Assembly (NCBI GenBank): GCA_964615765.1
Contig: CAZTQN010000016.1
Span: 1 to 64,000, forward strand
Source: CAZTQN01 sp964615765
GTDB lineage: Bacteria; Planctomycetota; Phycisphaerae; Phycisphaerales; UBA1924
Direction of reading: 5' to 3'
DNA: 64,000 nt
Shown here: piece by piece, positions 59,746-64,000 of the stretch
Numbering within the stretch: position 1 is the first letter of the stretch
How the letters are laid out: each line of letters starts with the position of its first letter
Made by a program: the position numbers and the translations under genes
Notes under the pieces: model-generated
The model's database searches: none
Told to the model about the DNA's origin: nothing
Seen by the model: only the letters and a program-made list of their open reading frames with translations

Positions 59746-61557
59746 ATGCGGGCCCCCTGGACCCTCTGGGCGTACATCTTCTTTGAGCTGTGCAAGCTCG
59801 TGCTGCTCACCTCGACGGTGCTGGTGACGGTGATCGCGTTCGCCGCGGTCATCAAGCCCCTGGCCGACGGGAAGCTCGACCCGCTCATGGCGTTCCGGTT
59901 CATGATGCTGGCGACGGTGGCGATGCTGCAGTACGCGCTCCCGTTCGCGGCGTGCTTCGCGGCGACGTTGGTGTATCACCGGGTATCGAGCGACAACGAA
60001 CTGACGGCGGCGTACGCGGGCGGGGTGAGCCATCGGACGCTGCTGGCGCCCGCCGCGGTTACGGGCGTGGTGCTCTCGCTCGGGCTGCTCCTGCTGTCGC
60101 AGCAGATCATCCCGCGGGTGCTGCGCGGGATGGCGGAGATGGTGACGGCGGACGCGGCCCAGTACTTGCAGACGCAGATCGCGCGGGGGCAATCGGTCGA
60201 GGTCGGGCGGACGCTCATCCACGCCGACAAGGTCATCCCGGCCCGCGCGCCCGAGGGGTATCGCGACGCGATGGTGCTGCTGGGCCTCTTGGTGGTTCGG
60301 CTGGATGATGACGGCACCATCGCCGAGCAGCTCAGCGCCCGCTCGGCCCCGGTGTGGACGCGGTCGAAGGTTCGCGGCGTGGCCAGCGAGGCCGACCGGT
60401 CCGGGGCCGTGACGACCCAGGTGCAGTCGTACACCGAGCTGATCGTCAAGCCCGAGGGCGTGGTCGCGAAGATGAACACGATGCGCGGCACGGGCGACGC
60501 GGGCACGTTCCGCCTGCTCATCCCGACGGACCTGCGCGACAACCCCAAGTTCCTGACCTGGGGCGAGCTCAACGAGCTGTTCGAAGCGCCCGAGCGGATC
60601 GACGTCATCGAGCGGCACCGGCACGAACTGGCCCAGACGCTCGCCGAGCGGATGGTCGTCGAGCAGCTCCGCAAGACGCTCGCCGACACGGGCCGGGCCG
60701 AGCTGGTCGCGGACGACGTGCGCCTGGTGCTCCGCGGCACGGGCGTGCGCCCCGTGCGGACGGACGGGAAGGTCGACCCGCGCCTGTTCCAGATCGTCGG
60801 CACGGGCGAGCCGGGCGTGGTGGTTGAGCGCACGATGCCCACGGGCAAGCAGGATCGGCAGACGCCGGCGGTGGCGCTGATCCGCTTCACAGACAGCGGC
60901 GGGACGCCGGACGCCGCGGCGACCTTCGAGGACCTGGCCGCCGCGTCGAATGTGACGTTCGACCTGCTGCTGCGCGATGTCGCTTTGGAGCGGATGGAGC
61001 CGGCGCCGCGGGCCGGCACGGGGCAGGGTGCAGCGAGCGCCGACGATGACGCGGTCGACCTGAGCGCGCTCGATCTCCAGCCCGCGCCGGGCGAGGCGAA
61101 GGAGCGGCGGATCAACCGCGTCGCGCTCGCCAAGAGCCCGGACCGCAAGGTCATGGACATGAACACGTGGGACCTGATCCGCGACGCAGAGGATCGGGCC
61201 GAGGCCCGCGGCGTCGACCGGCAACTGCTCGGCCCGCGATTGACGGCGCTGCGGTCCCAGGTGGACGACCTGCTGCGCGAGGTCGTCAGCAAGCAGCACG
61301 AGCGGTACGCGCACAGCCTGGCCTGCTTCACGATGCTCATGCTCGGGGCCATCATGGCGATGCGACTGCGCGACGCCTTGCCGCTGACGATCTATCTATG
61401 GGCGTTCTTCCCGGCCCTGGCGACGGTGCTGACGATCTCCGGCGGGCAGCAACTGGCGCACGGGAAGGGGCTGGTGGGGCTGCCGGTGCTGTACAGCGGC
61501 GTGGCGTTGCTGGGCGTGTTCGCCGTGCTGCAGTTCACACGCCTGAGCCGCCACTGA
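59746..61557 (+). CDS. LptF/LptG-like lipopolysaccharide export permease
   Basis: LptF/G permeases form the inner-membrane channel for lipopolysaccharide transport with LptB. The N-terminal helices (ELCKLVLLTSTVLVTVIAFAAVI, FRFMMLATVAMLQYALPFAACFAATLVYHRVSSDNELTAAYAGGVS) carry the family's coupling segment ELTAAYAGG. A large periplasmic region of about 400 residues (usually about 150) is followed by three helices. The extra length and Asp/Ala-rich stretch make it atypical. ATG 59746 is the start. lptB is encoded 14 kb away. Confidence 0.82.
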   Translation: MRAPWTLWAYIFFELCKLVLLTSTVLVTVIAFAAVIKPLADGKLDPLMAFRFMMLATVAMLQYALPFAACFAATLVYHRVSSDNELTAAYAGGVSHRTLLAPAAVTGVVLSLGLLLLSQQIIPRVLRGMAEMVTADAAQYLQTQIARGQSVEVGRTLIHADKVIPARAPEGYRDAMVLLGLLVVRLDDDGTIAEQLSARSAPVWTRSKVRGVASEADRSGAVTTQVQSYTELIVKPEGVVAKMNTMRGTGDAGTFRLLIPTDLRDNPKFLTWGELNELFEAPERIDVIERHRHELAQTLAERMVVEQLRKTLADTGRAELVADDVRLVLRGTGVRPVRTDGKVDPRLFQIVGTGEPGVVVERTMPTGKQDRQTPAVALIRFTDSGGTPDAAATFEDLAAASNVTFDLLLRDVALERMEPAPRAGTGQGAASADDDAVDLSALDLQPAPGEAKERRINRVALAKSPDRKVMDMNTWDLIRDAEDRAEARGVDRQLLGPRLTALRSQVDDLLREVVSKQHERYAHSLACFTMLMLGAIMAMRLRDALPLTIYLWAFFPALATVLTISGGQQLAHGKGLVGLPVLYSGVALLGVFAVLQFTRLSRH

Positions 61558-61604
61558 GGCGGGGATGTCTCGATCTTCTTTCGTCGACCTGACGCACACC
61601 GCCC

Positions 61605-63380
61605 GTGACCGCACCCGACGCCGCCGCATCACCGCTGAAGCCCACGACTGACCCGCGCGGGCGGCTGAAGCCGGCGCTGGCGCTGATCGGGCTGGTGACG
61701 CTGGCCCGCGTGCTGTACCTGGCGCTGGTGTGCCCGTATCACCTGGTTGAGGACGAGGCCCAGTACTGGGTTTGGGCCCAGTATCTCGACTGGTCGTATT
61801 ACAGCAAGGGCCCGGGCGTGGCGTGGGCGATCGCGCTGAGCACGGCGATCTTCGGCGACGCCGCGTGGGCCGTGCGATTGCCGACGGTGCTCATGTCCGG
61901 CCTTGGCGCGGCGTGCGTGGCGACGCTCGCGCGCGATGTCGCGCGGGCGGCGAGCGCGCGGGATGGCGACGCGGGCCCGATGATCACGCGGGCCGCGCTG
62001 TACGCCGCGGCGTGCGTGCTGCTCGCCCCGGCCCTGCAGATGACGGGCATCCTGATGACGATCGACGGGCCGTACGTCGCCTGCTGGGCGGCGGCGTGCT
62101 TGTGCGCCTGGCGCGCGATGGCCGGCCGGGGCGGGTGGTGGGTCTGGCTCGGGCTCGGCGGGGCGATCGCGCTCGGGTTCGTGTTCAAGTACACCATCCT
62201 GCTCTTGGTGCCCGGGCTGGTGGTGTTCGGCGTGCTGGCGCGACGCCAACTGGCGATGGCGCCGATGTGGAGAGCCAAAGCCGCGGCTGCTCTCATCGTT
62301 GGGCTGTCCGGGCTCGCACCGGTGCTGGTGTGGAACAGCCAGCGCGGCTGGCCGACGGTGAAGCACCTGCTCGGGCATCTCGGGATGGCGGGCGGCGACA
62401 TGCCGACGGCCGCCGCGGGCGGGGCGGCCCGCGATGGTTGGAGCCCGACGTGGTCGATCGAACTGCTGGGGATGCAAGCGGGGATGTACGGGCCGTGGCT
62501 GGTGCTGGGGGCGTGGGCGGCGGTGCGGGCGTGGCGACGGCGGCCGCGAGCCGGTGCTGGGTTTGGCGATGACCCGGCCGGGGCGTGGGTGGCACAGGCG
62601 TTCCTGATCTGCTGCGCCGCGCCGATCGTGCTGTTCTATCTGGGCGTCTCGCTGATCGCCGAGCCCGAGGGCAACTGGCCCATGGCCGGGAACATCACGC
62701 TGATGGCCCTCGGCGCGGTGCTGGCGGCCCAGTGCGTGACGCGGGCCCGGGCCGCCCGCGATGCGGGGCGAGCCCCGGACCGTGACGGGCGCGGCTTCCG
62801 CTGGATGTGGCGCGCGGGCGTGTGGTACGCGGCGGTGGCGGCGGTGCTGCTGCACTTCGCCGTGCCCATCGCCGACGCGCTGAATCGCCTGTCGCAAACC
62901 ACCGCGATGCGCACCGTGTTCCAGCAGGTGCTCGATCGCGAGCCCCGCCCGATCGTGCTCGGGCGGCTGATCGGCGCGCGGGAGATGGCCGTTGACGTGT
63001 CGCGCCTGCTCGACGGCCTGCGGGCCGGCGGATCCCCCGAGCCGTTTGTCATCACGCAGCACTACGGACGGGCCAGCCAGTTGATCTACGAGAACCGCGG
63101 CGGGCGGCCGGTCGACGTGCTGTGCGCGATGGCGTACACCGGCGGGCGACGCTCGCAGTACGACCTGTGGGACCACACCAGCCTCAGCCGCCCGGACCTG
63201 CGCGGTCGCGATGCGATCATCCTCTCGAACGATCGCCCCGAGGTGCTCGAGGCCTGGGGGCGGATGTTCGAGCGGGTTGAGCCGGTGGTCGGGCTCGGCC
63301 CGGACGGGCGGCTCGCGGGGGAGCACAAGCGCGACCGGTTCGTCTTCATCGGGCGCGGGTATCGTGGTCCCGGCACATGA
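61605..63380 (+). CDS. GT39-type (ArnT-like) membrane glycosyltransferase
   Basis: The family transfers a sugar from a lipid-linked donor on the outer face of the inner membrane. EDEAQYWVWAQYLDWSYYSKGPGVAW holds the acidic catalytic loop typical of GT39/PMT_2 proteins; 11 or so helices follow, then a 140-residue soluble tail. Neighbours (LptF/G-like permease upstream, PAP2 phosphatase downstream) suggest modification of lipid A or another surface glycolipid. GTG 61605 is the start; the stop overlaps the next gene as ATGA. Confidence 0.83.
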   Translation: MTAPDAAASPLKPTTDPRGRLKPALALIGLVTLARVLYLALVCPYHLVEDEAQYWVWAQYLDWSYYSKGPGVAWAIALSTAIFGDAAWAVRLPTVLMSGLGAACVATLARDVARAASARDGDAGPMITRAALYAAACVLLAPALQMTGILMTIDGPYVACWAAACLCAWRAMAGRGGWWVWLGLGGAIALGFVFKYTILLLVPGLVVFGVLARRQLAMAPMWRAKAAAALIVGLSGLAPVLVWNSQRGWPTVKHLLGHLGMAGGDMPTAAAGGAARDGWSPTWSIELLGMQAGMYGPWLVLGAWAAVRAWRRRPRAGAGFGDDPAGAWVAQAFLICCAAPIVLFYLGVSLIAEPEGNWPMAGNITLMALGAVLAAQCVTRARAARDAGRAPDRDGRGFRWMWRAGVWYAAVAAVLLHFAVPIADALNRLSQTTAMRTVFQQVLDREPRPIVLGRLIGAREMAVDVSRLLDGLRAGGSPEPFVITQHYGRASQLIYENRGGRPVDVLCAMAYTGGRRSQYDLWDHTSLSRPDLRGRDAIILSNDRPEVLEAWGRMFERVEPVVGLGPDGRLAGEHKRDRFVFIGRGYRGPGT

Positions 63381-64000
63381 CGACGCGCACCGATCCGCCC
63401 ATGACCGAACCCCGCGCCGACCCATACACCGACCCGCCCCCGCCGCTCGCGCCCGTCGTGGTCGCCAACGTTCCGCCGCCGATCGGCGTGACGGGCACCG
63501 AGCCCGCGGGCTCGGTGATGACGGGTGCGGGGCCCGTCCTAGGCCGGGGCGGACGTGGGCGCTGGCTGAAGCAGCGCACCGTGATGTGGTGGGCGGCGGG
63601 TTTGCTGGTGGCGATGGGGTGGGACCGGGCCGCCTGGCTCAGCGTGTCGACCGCGGGCGCGTCGGACTTTGCCTGGCTGGAGGCGGCCAGCGCGCCGGGC
63701 GTGACGCTCGAGCGGATCGCGGCCCTCGCGAGCCCCTCGCTCGCGGCCGCCGGACAGGCCGTGGCGAGCGTGCTGTACACCATCGCGTACGCCTTCGGGC
63801 GCATGCCGGTGTGGCTGATCATCGGGCTGGTGCTGGTCTTCCGCGGCTGGACGGGGAGCGACGTGGCCCGCGTGCGCGACGGGCTGCGGCGTGGGGTCTT
63901 CATCGTGCTCACGCCCGGGGTCGCGGGCATCGCGGCCGAGCTGCTCAAACTGATCTCGCGCCGGGCCCGCCCGGAGACGGGCGACGGGCTGTACCGCTTC
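63377..64000 (+). CDS. PAP2-superfamily phosphatase, 5' part (runs off the window)
   Basis: The frame from ATG 63377 is open to the end of the window (208 codons). After a Pro-rich N-terminus there are three hydrophobic helices, and the last residues seen are LKLISRRARPE, the first PAP2 motif (K-x6-RP). The later SGH and SRxxxxxHxxxD motifs would lie beyond the end. PAP2 enzymes remove phosphate from lipids such as undecaprenyl or lipid A phosphates. ATGA overlap with the GT39 gene supports a joint role in surface glycolipid modification. Confidence 0.75.
   Translation, partial: MTTRTDPPMTEPRADPYTDPPPPLAPVVVANVPPPIGVTGTEPAGSVMTGAGPVLGRGGRGRWLKQRTVMWWAAGLLVAMGWDRAAWLSVSTAGASDFAWLEAASAPGVTLERIAALASPSLAAAGQAVASVLYTIAYAFGRMPVWLIIGLVLVFRGWTGSDVARVRDGLRRGVFIVLTPGVAGIAAELLKLISRRARPETGDGLYRF

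Overview
The window is high-GC DNA with no transposase, phage gene, rRNA, tRNA or CRISPR array that I could recognise. It most likely comes from a planctomycete of the Phycisphaerae type. Three signs point there: several secreted proteins end in a paired EF-hand (dockerin-like) module finishing in Gly-Cys; there is a family of small membrane proteins with a C-terminal CxxC...CPECG zinc ribbon; and Gram-negative envelope genes (bamA, lptB, lptF/G-like) are present.\n\nLayout. 0-3.5 kb: RsuA-type pseudouridine synthase and YihY membrane protein. 3.5-5.8 kb: nuoB and nuoD facing each other. 5.8-7.7 kb: pabB plus a NUDIX hydrolase. 7.7-10.8 kb (minus): HldE-like sugar kinase/nucleotidyltransferase and a GT2 glycosyltransferase. 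10.9-13.7 kb: PilZ, secreted sugar-dehydrogenase-like and CBS proteins. 13.7-16.0 kb (minus): nadA and a class IV aminotransferase. 16-26.4 kb: exported proteins (DNRLRE, metalloprotease, DUF4198, DUF4331, beta-propeller), four with the Gly-Cys tail. 26.4-33 kb (minus): clpB with a nuclease-like protein, then a CDP-alcohol phosphatidyltransferase-cdsA-plsC phospholipid operon. 33-40 kb: choice-of-anchor A protein, dnaN, bamA, DUF167 and mgsA. 40-45.5 kb: a kinase-like ATPase and a run of zinc-ribbon membrane proteins. 45.6-52.5 kb: lptB, a TIGR03790 protein, a HTH membrane protein and leuS. 52.5-57.9 kb: a probably frameshifted zinc-ribbon gene, ybeY-ybeX and a pilin-like operon. 58-64 kb: cysS, lptF/G-like permease, GT39 transferase and a PAP2 phosphatase cut by the window end.\n\nWorking together. 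Many genes serve the outer envelope: BamA inserts outer-membrane proteins; LptB and the LptF/G-like permease move lipopolysaccharide; HldE, GT2, GT39 and PAP2 proteins probably build or modify it; the phosphatidyltransferase, CdsA and PlsC supply phospholipid. PabB and the NUDIX protein suggest folate synthesis. Genes are packed tightly, with many ATGA or GTGA overlaps.\n\nThe most unusual observation is a short palindromic repeat with core CCCACGC-GGA-GCGTGGG and a following GGTAC. It occurs at two convergent 3' gene junctions, and also inside leuS and cysS, where it is read in the same frame and adds the same peptide PTRSVGVPKA to two unrelated enzymes. LeuS and ClpB carry further repeat-like in-frame insertions. 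This looks like a family of protein-coding palindromic elements comparable in behaviour to Rickettsia palindromic elements.
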